A program made the position numbers and the translations under genes. Positions 1-8,100 of a stretch of DNA of 64,000 bases are shown here, piece by piece (positions within the stretch are counted from its first letter, which is position 1; every line of letters starts with the position of its first letter). Source of the DNA: Caldilineaceae bacterium (lineage in GTDB: Bacteria; Chloroflexota; Anaerolineae; Caldilineales; Caldilineaceae); the NCBI GenBank assembly GCA_022842065.1, contig JALHQH010000006.1, forward strand, positions 325,475-389,474, read 5' to 3'. The notes beneath the pieces are model-generated. The model did not search any database. It was not told the DNA's origin and saw only the letters and a list, made by a program, of their open reading frames with translations.

Positions 1-44
1 ATATCACTCGGTCTTGAAAGTGTACCAAAGCACTGGAGACCATA

Positions 45-632
45 ATGCAACTCTTTTTCACTCTAATCCTTGCTCATCTGTTTGCCGATTTTCCGCTACA
101 GAACAATGCGATTGCCAAATTGAAAAAGTACCACCTGTCTGGTGTCTTCATTCATGTCGCAATTTATACAGCTGTTACAGCTTTGTTACTAGAGAACAGT
201 TTGCAATACTGGCCGCTGATCGTAGGACTAGGCATCATCCATTTTCTGATTGATGCGGCAAAAATACGCTTTCAGCAGGGTAACGATGGCATCTTGGCCT
301 TTCTGGTCGATCAGCTGCTTCACCTCACCAGCATGATCGTGGCGACCTACCTGGCCGATTACTTTTGGACCCCAGCACCCCAAGGAATTTTACCAACCGA
401 TCGGCTGCTGGTGGCGTTGCTGGCGGCCTTCATTCCTGCGGCAATGGTCTGTTGTTGGATCTGGACGACGAGCGCCGGCAGTTCCTATCTCCAACAATCC
501 AGCCTGTTACGCTGGGTTAATCAGCGCATCCTATTAGTGGAGCAACGCTTTGGCCTGGTGGTGGTTGGGGTCGTCATCTGGCTTTTGGCACGCCAAGAGT
601 GTAGCGGCTGGGAACGGTTAGTCTGGTGGTGA
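45..632 (+). CDS. DUF3307 family membrane protein
   Basis: A 195-residue integral membrane protein of unknown function. The N-terminus carries the family hallmark L-x-x-H-L-x-A-D-F-x-L-Q (residues 8-19), followed by a helix with an H-x-x-x-H-F-L-I-D type motif near residue 68 and several hydrophobic segments that span most of the chain. The His/Asp positions recall membrane metal-site proteins, but no reaction is established for the family. The start is supported by GGAG eight bases upstream. It is the first gene in the window, so any upstream partner is not visible; an alpha/beta hydrolase follows in the same direction. The family call is fairly sure, the function is not. Confidence 0.8.
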   Translation: MQLFFTLILAHLFADFPLQNNAIAKLKKYHLSGVFIHVAIYTAVTALLLENSLQYWPLIVGLGIIHFLIDAAKIRFQQGNDGILAFLVDQLLHLTSMIVATYLADYFWTPAPQGILPTDRLLVALLAAFIPAAMVCCWIWTTSAGSSYLQQSSLLRWVNQRILLVEQRFGLVVVGVVIWLLARQECSGWERLVWW

Positions 633-691
633 ATGCCGAGGAGCTTGTGGTAAAATAGGTAAAAACCGCTCAGCCAGAAAGGTTTTCACCC

Positions 692-2722
692 ATGCCCACA
701 CCACATCTCCTCCCCGCGCGCTATGCTGTGCAGCAGATCAAACATCTCCGCATTCCCATGCCGGATGGTGTCCAGCTCTCCGCCGATCTCTTTATGCCCC
801 AGGGCAAAGGCCCTTTTCCCGCTGTTCTTGAATATCTCCCCTATCGCAAAGATGATCACACCGCCACACGCTGGAACGCCCATTTCTACTTTGCCGAACG
901 CGGCTTTGTCGGGGTGCGCGTTGACATGCGTGGCACTGGTGCCTCCGAAGGGATCAGTTACAACGAGTATCTGCCCCAAGAACAGGCCGATGCCTGCACG
1001 GTGATTGAGTGGCTGAGCCGGCAAGCATGGTGTAATGGCAATGTCGGCATGTTTGGCACCTCCTATGGCGGCTTTAACGCAATCCAGACGGCGATGCACA
1101 ACCCACCGGCCCTGAAAGCGATCATCCCCCACGCCGCCACCGATGATCGCTATAATGATGATGTCCATTACAGCGGCGGCTGTTACATGGCGATGGATCA
1201 GGCCCTTTATCCGGCGTGGATGGTGGCGCTCAATGCCCTCCCCCCGCTGCCCGAATACGCCGGTGGTGAATGGGCCACGGCCTGGCGGTCACGGCTCGAA
1301 GAGACGCCCCCCTGGCTCTTTGCCTGGCTCCACCACCAGACCGACGACAGTTATTGGCAGCAGGGTTCGCTCAAGACCGACTACAGTTCGATCAAATGCC
1401 CAGTGCTGCACCTCGGTGGCTGGGCGGACGGCTATACGAATCCAGTCTTTCGTATGGCTGAAAAGCTCACTGCCCCGAATCGCGCCATTGTAGGACCGTG
1501 GCAGCACTCGCGCCCAAATGTCGCCTACCCCGGTCCCAATATCGATCATCTACACGAGATGACCCGCTGGTGGGCGCAATGGCTACGGGGCGAAGAGACC
1601 GGCATCATGGCTGAAGATCAGTTGGCGATCTATGTCCAACAGGGGGCCGCGCCACACCCCTTTCTCCCGCATATGCCCGGCCACTGGCGTTATGAAGCAC
1701 AATGGCCGCCCGTTCGGCAGCGACCCCTCCCGCTCTATCTCGCGGCTCAACAGGGTTTAACCAACCAGGTCGAAAGTGGCGATGGCGAAGATCGCTATCG
1801 CTATCGCGCCACCGTCGGTGTGACCGCCGGCTTCTGGTGGCCGGCGGCAGCACCCTATGGCCTCGCCCGCGATCAAGGGGCCGACGAAGTGCGCTCACTC
1901 TGTTATACCAGCCCAGTTTTGGACGAGGCCGTCGAGATCCTGGGCCAACCGCAGGCAGTGCTCTATGTCAGTTCAACCGCGCGCGTCGCCTTCTTCTCTG
2001 TCAAAATTAGTGACATTGGCCCTGATGGTAGCGCCACCCTGGTGACACGCGCCATCCTCAATGCAACACACCGTGCGCCGGGCGAATTGGCCCATCGCCA
2101 GCCAGAGCCCTTAACCCCGGGGGCGATCTATGAGCTGACGATTAACCTCAAAGTCATCTCTTGGATCTTCCAACCGGGCCATCGCATCCGCGTGGCGATT
2201 GCCAATGCCGATTTCCCTACGATCTGGCCTTCGCCGGAGCCGGCGGTAAGCACGATTTACCGAGGCAGCGCGCACCCTTCGCGCATCATCTTGCCCATTG
2301 TGGAAGGGGCAGAAGCTGCGAACACGCCCGAATTTTTGGCCCCACCCACCCTTGCCCCCACCACGGAACAGGCCGATCAACCGCCGCAGTGGGTGGTGCA
2401 TGAGGATGTGTACAACGAACGGATGACGGTCGAGACCAACACCCACCATCGGCTGCGGCCCCTACGCGAAACCCTGTGGACCGAAGATGTGGGCCATGCC
2501 AGCGTCACGGCCAATGATGCCCGGCCTGAGCTGGCCAGCGTCAAAGGGGTACACCGCATCAGCATGATCTGGCCCGATAGCCGGATCGATGTCACCGGGC
2601 GCACCTTATTACGCAGCAATGCCACCCACTTTCATGGGGATGTCACGCTCAATGTCACCGTCGATGGCGAACCCTTTTTTCAAAAGCAGTGGTTGGAGAG
2701 TGTGGCGCGCAATCTGGTGTAA
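692..2722 (+). CDS. CocE/NonD family hydrolase (S15 X-Pro dipeptidyl-peptidase fold)
   Basis: A 676-residue serine hydrolase of the CocE/NonD family, which cleaves acyl esters or amides such as cocaine-type esters, glutaryl amides or X-Pro peptides. The N-terminal alpha/beta-hydrolase domain contains the nucleophile elbow G-T-S-Y-G-G-F (about residue 130) after a D-M-R-G-T-G-A-S-E-G motif. A G-P-W-Q-H-S motif (about residue 270) fits the catalytic His. The C-terminal half is the expected jelly-roll domain (R-G-S-A-H-P near residue 530). The chain is about 100 residues longer than typical CocE, with an extra C-terminal segment. AAAGG lies about nine bases before the ATG. No signal peptide is visible, so it is probably cytoplasmic. 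The substrate is unknown. Confidence 0.85.
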   Translation: MPTPHLLPARYAVQQIKHLRIPMPDGVQLSADLFMPQGKGPFPAVLEYLPYRKDDHTATRWNAHFYFAERGFVGVRVDMRGTGASEGISYNEYLPQEQADACTVIEWLSRQAWCNGNVGMFGTSYGGFNAIQTAMHNPPALKAIIPHAATDDRYNDDVHYSGGCYMAMDQALYPAWMVALNALPPLPEYAGGEWATAWRSRLEETPPWLFAWLHHQTDDSYWQQGSLKTDYSSIKCPVLHLGGWADGYTNPVFRMAEKLTAPNRAIVGPWQHSRPNVAYPGPNIDHLHEMTRWWAQWLRGEETGIMAEDQLAIYVQQGAAPHPFLPHMPGHWRYEAQWPPVRQRPLPLYLAAQQGLTNQVESGDGEDRYRYRATVGVTAGFWWPAAAPYGLARDQGADEVRSLCYTSPVLDEAVEILGQPQAVLYVSSTARVAFFSVKISDIGPDGSATLVTRAILNATHRAPGELAHRQPEPLTPGAIYELTINLKVISWIFQPGHRIRVAIANADFPTIWPSPEPAVSTIYRGSAHPSRIILPIVEGAEAANTPEFLAPPTLAPTTEQADQPPQWVVHEDVYNERMTVETNTHHRLRPLRETLWTEDVGHASVTANDARPELASVKGVHRISMIWPDSRIDVTGRTLLRSNATHFHGDVTLNVTVDGEPFFQKQWLESVARNLV

Positions 2723-2745
2723 TCATTTTGGGCAGCCATCATTTA

Positions 2746-2808
2746 CCACAGAGGGCACAGAGCACATGGAGCGAATGGCAATTGCTGTGCTCGCTGTGTC
2801 CTCTGTGG
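2746..2808. repeat. Palindromic repeat, CCACAGAGG family
   Basis: A near-perfect inverted repeat: CCACAGAGG...CACA on the left pairs with TGTG...CCTCTGTGG on the right. The right flank (TGTGGCAAAGGTAAAATCTG) matches the flank of the element at 56957-57016, so the two are copies of one family. Confidence 0.7.
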
Positions 2809-2851
2809 CAAAGGTAAAATCTGCGGAAGTTCTATTATTCAGTAGACTACA

Positions 2852-2909
2852 GTGTAGTCTGCATCCCCAGATGCAGACACCCGTTCGCATCTGGGGATGC
2901 GAACTACAC
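2852..2909. repeat. Hairpin repeat around GCATCCCCAGATGC
   Basis: Arms at 2852-2874 and 2887-2909 are inverted over 23 bases with two mismatches and a 12-base loop. It lies 40 bases before the alcohol dehydrogenase start codon. There is no T-tract, so it is more likely a dispersed DNA or RNA hairpin than a classical terminator. Confidence 0.7.
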
Positions 2910-2961
2910 GTTGCGGTCTGCCATTTATTATCAGTACACGACTTTGTCGATGGAGGAAAAT

Positions 2962-4059
2962 ATGAATTACACAGCACATGAACCCCTACCGAAGATGATG
3001 CCGGCGGTGATCTGTCACGGCCCCCAAGATTACCGGCTAGAGGAGTGGCGGGTCCCTGAACCTGGCCCCAATGAAGTGGTGATCAAGGTCGATTCGGTCG
3101 GCATCTGTGCCAGTGACCTCAAGTGTTATTCCGGCGCGGCCCTTTTCTGGGGTGATAAAAATCGGGTTGGCTATGCGCAACCGCCGGTGATCCCCGGCCA
3201 TGAATTTGTGGGCACGGTGGTGGCGCTGGGTGCAGGGGCCGGCGAGAAATATGGCCTTGCGCTGGGTGATACCGCACTGTCCGAGCAGATCACCCCCTGC
3301 TGGGAATGTCGCTACTGTAAGCGTGGGCAATACTGGATGTGCCAGGTCCACGATATCTACGGTTTCCGCCAGAAGGCCTTTGGCGCGATGGCAAACTATA
3401 TGAAATTCCCGGCCAACGCAATTAACTACAAAGTGCCCAACACTTTTCCCAAAGAACACGCCGTCTTTATTGAACCCCTCGCTTGTTCAATTCACGCCGT
3501 GCAGCGTGGCGAGATCGAGTTGGACGATGTCGTGGTCATTGCCGGTGCGGGACCACTGGGCTTGGGCATGTTTGCCGCCGCGCGCCGCAAAAATCCACGG
3601 TTGCTAATCGCCCTCGACTTCAACGATGAGCGGCTTGAACTGGCCAAAGCCTGTGGCGCAGATATCGGCATCAACCCCAGTAAAGTCGATGCCATCGACG
3701 AAGTACACAAGTTGACCGACGGCTATGGCTGTGATGTCTATATCGAGGCAACCGGCCATCCCAGCGCGGTCGAGCAGGGCTTACATATGGTGCGCAAATT
3801 GGGCACCTTTGTCGAGTTCAGCGTCATGCGTGAGCCCGTGACAGTGGACTGGACAATCATCGGTGATACCAAGGAACTCAACATTCACGGCGCGCACCTG
3901 GGGCCTTATTGCTATCCGATTGCCATCGACATGCTCGCCAAGGGGCTGTTACCCATGGACCGGATTATCACCCACAGCCTGCCGCTGGCCGATTTTCAGC
4001 GTGGGATCGAGTTGGTGGGCAAAGGGACCGAGTCGGTGAAGGTGACATTGCAGCCGTGA
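2962..4059 (+). CDS. Zinc-dependent alcohol/polyol dehydrogenase (MDR family)
   Basis: A 365-residue medium-chain dehydrogenase/reductase that probably oxidises a secondary alcohol or polyol with NAD(P). Catalytic zinc ligands are visible as C49 (V-G-I-C-A-S-D) and H80 (P-G-H-E-F). The structural zinc lobe is C113, C116, C119 and C127 (C-x2-C-x2-C-x7-C). The Rossmann motif is A-G-A-G-P-L-G-L-G. The ATG at 2962 is preferred over an upstream in-frame TTG because GGAGGA sits five bases before it. Sequence style is closest to threonine/sorbitol/erythritol dehydrogenase-like proteins, but the substrate cannot be assigned. A palindromic element follows the stop. Confidence 0.85.
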   Translation: MNYTAHEPLPKMMPAVICHGPQDYRLEEWRVPEPGPNEVVIKVDSVGICASDLKCYSGAALFWGDKNRVGYAQPPVIPGHEFVGTVVALGAGAGEKYGLALGDTALSEQITPCWECRYCKRGQYWMCQVHDIYGFRQKAFGAMANYMKFPANAINYKVPNTFPKEHAVFIEPLACSIHAVQRGEIELDDVVVIAGAGPLGLGMFAAARRKNPRLLIALDFNDERLELAKACGADIGINPSKVDAIDEVHKLTDGYGCDVYIEATGHPSAVEQGLHMVRKLGTFVEFSVMREPVTVDWTIIGDTKELNIHGAHLGPYCYPIAIDMLAKGLLPMDRIITHSLPLADFQRGIELVGKGTESVKVTLQP

Positions 4060-4069
4060 ACATAAGCAG

Positions 4070-4155
4070 ATAGAACGCGGATTTGGCGGATGAGGCGGAT
4101 TTACGCTGATTTTTATCCGCCACGATCCGCCCTATCCGCCAAATCCGCGTTCTAT
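4070..4155. repeat. Palindromic repeat, GAACGCGGATTT family (copy 1)
   Basis: Perfect 22-base arms (4070-4091 and 4134-4155) around a further GGCGGAT/ATCCGCC stem. The outer stem ATAGAACGCGGATTT also bounds the element at 53624-53690, so it is a dispersed family. It sits just after a stop codon. Confidence 0.85.
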
Positions 4156-4294
4156 CGGTTTCCCTGCAAGCCGATTAGAGCTGAAATGGAAGGCGTCTAC
4201 GTGGCGCGGTTGGTCACACTGCTATACTGGTAAGCGTCTGATCTTAACCATTACTGGCACAGCCAGTCACACTTATCTGCAAAGGAGCAAACCG

Positions 4295-4771
4295 ATGAGC
4301 AACTACCGTCCTAATGAGAACTATCGTTCCAATAACTATCCATACGCCGACACCCAATCTGGGCCTTATCCGATGCGGCACTCGCAGTCGGGTCTCTTGG
4401 CCCAGATCAGTGACTTTGCCCGCCGACAGCCGATCCTGGCGATGGCTGGGGCTGTGGTGGGCGGCCTGCTGTTAGCCCGTTACTTGACCACGCAGAGCAG
4501 CTCGTCCCCATCCTACGGTCAAGTGCAGGGGGGGTACCAGGGCGCAGGCAACAGTTATCGACCGATGTGGTCTTATGCACCAGTTCAATCAAACCCGGCG
4601 GACCGGCCACAAACACCGCAACAACGCCGACCAGCGGATCGGATGGGCGCAACAGAAGATCAGATGTCAAATGATTTCGCTGATCCTTCACGCCGCGAGT
4701 TAGAGCAAGGGGCGAAAGGCACCACCGGCACGGTCTACGATTTGGACCCGGATAGCATTACCGCGGGGTAA
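4295..4771 (+). CDS. Small single-helix membrane protein, unknown
   Basis: A 158-residue protein with no recognised family. The first 35 residues are Asn/Tyr/Arg/Ser-rich and polar. A hydrophobic helix rich in Ala, Gly and Leu (about residues 47-66, I-L-A-M-A-G-A-V-V-G-G-L-L-L-A) would anchor it in the membrane. The remainder is Gln/Pro/Ser-rich and probably disordered, ending in an acidic tail. The start has a strong AAGGAG seven bases upstream, so it is very likely expressed. Similar layouts occur in small stress- or envelope-associated proteins, but this is only analogy. A hairpin follows directly. Confidence 0.6.
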   Translation: MSNYRPNENYRSNNYPYADTQSGPYPMRHSQSGLLAQISDFARRQPILAMAGAVVGGLLLARYLTTQSSSSPSYGQVQGGYQGAGNSYRPMWSYAPVQSNPADRPQTPQQRRPADRMGATEDQMSNDFADPSRRELEQGAKGTTGTVYDLDPDSITAG

Positions 4772-4792
4772 CCATCAATCTCTAACTTTACC

Positions 4793-4824
4793 GCTCGGCA
4801 GGGATCTGACGATCCCTGCCGAGC
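4793..4824 (+). terminator. Hairpin, probable transcription end
   Basis: A perfect 14-bp stem (GCTCGGCAGGGATC) with a TGAC loop lies 20 bases after the preceding stop. It has no T-run, so Rho-independent function is uncertain. Confidence 0.5.
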
Positions 4825-4848
4825 GCGAGCAATGTCGAAAGTAACGTT

Positions 4849-5508
4849 ATGCAAACCCAGTTGGATCATCTTGTCATTGGCGCGGCAACCGTCGCCGCGG
4901 GTGTGGCTTATCTTGAGGCGGAATTAGGCGTGACCTTGCCGGTTGGCGGCGAACACCCGCGCATGGGAACGCACAACCATCTGATGCAACTCAGCCCCAC
5001 CACTTTTTTAGAGGTCATCGCCATGAATGGGTTGGCAACACCGCCTGCCCGGCCCCGCTGGTTTGGGCTGGATGATCCCTTTGTGCAGGCCCAATTGCAA
5101 CAAGGCCCGCGCCTGTTGACCTGGGTTGTCAACACCACCGACATTGGCACCGTCCACGCCCAAAGTCTGGTGCCATTGGGTGAGATCACGCCCCAAGTGC
5201 GGGGTAGCCTCGAATGGCTGATTACCATCCCCGCCGATGGCCATTTACCGGGTGCCGGGTTGATCCCGACGGTGATTCAGTGGCAGGTCGAAGGGCATCC
5301 GGCGCATAAAATGGCCGACCTAGGCTGTCGCCTGGTTGACCTCCACTTATATCACCCCTACCCTGATTGGCTACAACAGGCATTGGCAGCACTGGGCGTC
5401 GCCACACAAGTTACAGTGCATGGGCTGCCGGCCAATCAGCCGCCCTACCTGGTCGCCGAGTTACAAACGGCTGGCGGCATCAAAAAGCTGAGCAGCCGGC
5501 TTGGTTAG
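4849..5508 (+). CDS. VOC superfamily protein, glyoxalase-like (Glyoxalase_3 type)
   Basis: A 219-residue protein of the vicinal oxygen chelate superfamily. It opens with L-D-H-L-V-I-G-A (His at residue 7, a likely metal ligand), continues with G-G-x-H-P-R-M-G-T-H-N and a T-F-L-E-V-I motif (the Glu expected to complete the metal site). This order is typical of the glyoxalase-like family often seen as a lone domain. The reaction is unknown; relatives are lyases, dioxygenases or isomerases. No clear Shine-Dalgarno sequence is seen. The stop codon overlaps the tail of convergent queA by four bases, so the two genes end on each other. Confidence 0.8.
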   Translation: MQTQLDHLVIGAATVAAGVAYLEAELGVTLPVGGEHPRMGTHNHLMQLSPTTFLEVIAMNGLATPPARPRWFGLDDPFVQAQLQQGPRLLTWVVNTTDIGTVHAQSLVPLGEITPQVRGSLEWLITIPADGHLPGAGLIPTVIQWQVEGHPAHKMADLGCRLVDLHLYHPYPDWLQQALAALGVATQVTVHGLPANQPPYLVAELQTAGGIKKLSSRLG

Positions 5509-6620
5509 CGGATTAACATGGCGTCGCCAAAGCTAAAAAAACGATAGCCCTCCTGTTTGGCCACCGCATAGGTATCGAGCAAAATGCGCCGCCCCGCATC
5601 CGGATCGCTAGGGTGCAACTGGCCAATAAAGGCGCTAACCAGCATCAACAGGCTGGAACGGGGCAGGTGGAAATTGGTCAAGAGCGCATCGACGGCGCGG
5701 AAGCGATAACCGGGGCGCATGAAGAGGTTGACGTTGCCTGTAAACGCGGCCACCCGTTGCCAAGGACAGGCTAGTGTGTCATAGGGATCGATCCCCTGCG
5801 CGCCGGTTGCCGCCCATTCCAAGGTGCGCGCGGTCGTGGTGCCGATGGCCACAATGCGCCCCCCCGCCAATGTCGTTTCGTTGATGCGGCGCGCGGCGGC
5901 GCTGCTCAATTCCGCCCATTCGGTGTGGATGATATGATCCTCGATCTCCTCGCTTTCGACTGGCTTAAACGTATCCAAGCCAACATGCAGCGTCGCCGTC
6001 TCCAAGGTGACCCCCTGATCGCGCAAGGCAACCAGTAGTTCGGGCGTGAAGTGTAAGCCCGCGGTCGGCGCGGCAGTACTCCCTTCAGGACGACTGTAGA
6101 TCGTCTGATAGCGTTCCTTATCACCGCTATACGAAGTAATATAGGGGGGCAACGGCACTTCGCCCAGTTCATCCAGATAGGGTTGGATGGGCGTAGAAAA
6201 GTACACTGTGCGCGTACCACTTTCGTGAACAGCGGTAATGGTCGCAACCAGTGATGTAGATGCGCGGTCTGGCGCAGCGGCAGACGCACCCAACAAAACT
6301 GTCGCACCAGCCACCAAGTTGCGCCCGCGCACGAGACAGAGCCATTCCTGCCCCGGTTCATCCACTTGACGCAGCAAAAAGATCTCCACCGCCCCGCCAG
6401 TTGGCTTGTGACCATGTAGCCGCGCCGGGATCACACGGCTGTTATTGCCAACCAGCAGATCGCCGGCCTGCAAATAGTCCCCAATCTCCCGAAAGGTACG
6501 ATGTTCGATCTGCCCCGTGGCGCGATCCAAAACGAGCAAGCGGCTGCTATCACGTGGCTCTGCCGGCTGCTGGGCGATGTAGGATGGTGGGAGATCGTAG
6601 TCGAAGAGATTGGTTTTCAT
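5505..6620 (-). CDS. queA: S-adenosylmethionine:tRNA ribosyltransferase-isomerase
   Basis: QueA transfers and isomerises the ribosyl part of SAM onto 7-aminomethyl-7-deazaguanine at the wobble position of tRNAs to give epoxyqueuosine. The 371-residue protein starts M-K-T-N-L-F-D-Y-D-L-P and shows the family motifs R-L-L-V-L-D-R, V-x-N-N-S-R-V-I-P-A-R, P-T-A-G-L-H-F-T, H-V-G-L-D-T-F-x-P-V and T-N-F-H-L-P-x-S-S-L-L. A longer open frame reaches 6731, but those 37 extra residues are composed of repeat DNA and overlap the next gene, so 6620 is chosen. No clear ribosome site precedes this ATG; instead it abuts a short tandem repeat. Confidence 0.95.
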   Translation of the reverse strand: MKTNLFDYDLPPSYIAQQPAEPRDSSRLLVLDRATGQIEHRTFREIGDYLQAGDLLVGNNSRVIPARLHGHKPTGGAVEIFLLRQVDEPGQEWLCLVRGRNLVAGATVLLGASAAAPDRASTSLVATITAVHESGTRTVYFSTPIQPYLDELGEVPLPPYITSYSGDKERYQTIYSRPEGSTAAPTAGLHFTPELLVALRDQGVTLETATLHVGLDTFKPVESEEIEDHIIHTEWAELSSAAARRINETTLAGGRIVAIGTTTARTLEWAATGAQGIDPYDTLACPWQRVAAFTGNVNLFMRPGYRFRAVDALLTNFHLPRSSLLMLVSAFIGQLHPSDPDAGRRILLDTYAVAKQEGYRFFSFGDAMLIR

Positions 6621-6630
6621 TGGATTGGGT

Positions 6631-6656
6631 GATTGGTCATTGGATGATTGGTCATT
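6631..6656. repeat. Short tandem repeat GATTGGTCATT
   Basis: The 11-mer GATTGGTCATT occurs at 6631 and 6646 with related GATTGG units around it. It lies immediately upstream of the queA start codon and overlaps the 3' end of the next gene. Confidence 0.6.
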
Positions 6657-7431
6657 CCTGTTCGCGGTTGTCGGTCGTCCGGGTTTCCCGACACGCGGCC
6701 AGGAAACTTGCCCATAGTTGGCGGTGGGCATCGTCTAGTTCAAAGAGCCGTTCAGGGTGCCATTGGACGCCGAGCAACCAGCGATGGGTGGGGCTTTCAT
6801 AGGCTTCGACGAGCCACTGATCGGGATCGGCCAAGCCAACAGGTATAAAAAGTGGTGCCATTGACGCCTGATCTAAGCCCTGGTGATGAAAGGTGTTGAC
6901 GGGGAGGCGATCCCGCCCGACCAGTTGGTGAAAGCGGCTGCCGGGCACAATCGCCACTTCGTGAAAGGCGGTGCCATCAGCCGGCGAACGGTGGCCATCG
7001 AAGTGTTGGACCATCCCCCCACCCGCCGCGACATTGAGCACCTGGCAGCCACGGCAGATACCAAAGAGCGGCAGATCGCGATCCATTGCCTCGCGGGCTA
7101 AGGCCAATTCTAACTCATCGCGGCGCAGGTCGATGTTGTTAGGCTCGGCACCGTTCAGTGCTTGCCCGAAATATTGGGGATGGACATCCCCGCCACCAGA
7201 GAGAATCAACCCGTCCAATCGATCCAGGACCGCGTCCGGCAAACGCCCCTGATCATCGGGCGTAAAGGTTGTCCCATCCGGCAACGTGGTCGCCACATCG
7301 GGCGAGAGCACGACCGGCACCGCGCCCTGTGTACGCAGCACAGCCAGATAGTTCTTCGTATTTTCGGCGACCCAAACGGCGGCCCCACTCTTAGTGGTAA
7401 CGCCAACCCAAAGCTCCTCACCAGCACCCAT
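6652..7431 (-). CDS. Class I glutamine amidotransferase-like hydrolase (PuuD type)
   Basis: A 259-residue gamma-glutamyl-gamma-aminobutyrate hydrolase-family protein, a class that hydrolyses gamma-glutamyl amides in polyamine or amine catabolism. The nucleophile Cys lies in F-G-I-C-R-G-C-Q, preceded by the oxyanion loop L-S-G-G-G-D-V-x-P-x-x-F. The His-Glu pair is G-V-Q-W-H-P-E. The ATG at 7431 is preferred because a GGGACAGG stretch precedes it; an in-frame ATG at 7449 is also possible. It lies upstream of queA in the same direction with a 31-base gap, so the two may share a transcript. The natural substrate is not known. Confidence 0.85.
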   Translation of the reverse strand: MGAGEELWVGVTTKSGAAVWVAENTKNYLAVLRTQGAVPVVLSPDVATTLPDGTTFTPDDQGRLPDAVLDRLDGLILSGGGDVHPQYFGQALNGAEPNNIDLRRDELELALAREAMDRDLPLFGICRGCQVLNVAAGGGMVQHFDGHRSPADGTAFHEVAIVPGSRFHQLVGRDRLPVNTFHHQGLDQASMAPLFIPVGLADPDQWLVEAYESPTHRWLLGVQWHPERLFELDDAHRQLWASFLAACRETRTTDNREQE

Positions 7432-7449
7432 TATGCACCTGTCCCTCAT

Positions 7450-8100
7450 GCTTAAGGATTAATCATTTACTGTGGGCAATTATACTGCGAACTGCGTGGA
7501 AATCGTAGTTTTGCAACCGCATACCAGCCACTTGCTGCCATATCAACTGCAAGCGTCTGTTGTGCCCGCAGAATTGCGGTCATTTACTTGGCCGCAAGCA
7601 GATACACATTCATCAATTCGCATGAAACCTGACAACTTAACCATTTATACTAAGCAAATTGGCGTAGAAAGTTCAGATAAAATTTGTCTAATCCGTAATT
7701 ATCCATTATACTTTACTAAAAAATAAGGAAACTAAAGTGTTTTACGAATCCTTACATAGAATTCCGCGCGAAACTTAAGTTATGCTGTATATAAAACTGT
7801 TGGGAACACCCCAGATTTGGACAATCAACCGCTCTCTGCAATTCGTGGCAGGCGCGCATTAGCCCTTTTTCCCACCCTACTACTAGCAGAGAACTACGCC
7901 CACCTAAAATCATGTTCATCCCACGCTAAGGCCACAGCCACGCCACGTTTGTTTGTTATCATTTGACAGCGATTAGACCCAAAACAACAGGGCATGGGAA
8001 CGAAACGGTTTGTAAACGATGATGTGCCACCACAACTTATCACCAAAAATTAGTTCATTGGCTGAGCAAACTTGTTTTTCACCAATCGGAGCATCTGTCC
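7450..8100. other. Non-coding, AT-richer gap between divergent genes
   Basis: This 650-base stretch separates the minus-strand amidotransferase from the plus-strand ATPase array. It is visibly richer in A/T than its surroundings. A TATATAAAA run lies near 7788-7796 and TTGACA at 7963, but neither forms a convincing promoter pair. An 84-codon frame at 7472 has no ribosome site and no family resemblance. It probably holds the promoter region for the array; no RNA gene was recognised. Confidence 0.5.

Noticed and set aside
6621..6731. 37-residue N-terminal extension of QueA
   Set aside because: Encoded by tandem repeat DNA and overlaps the neighbouring gene; QueA proteins start at the M-K-T-N position.
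7472..7726. 84-codon frame in the gap before the ATPase array
   Set aside because: No ribosome site, no recognisable family, atypical composition.
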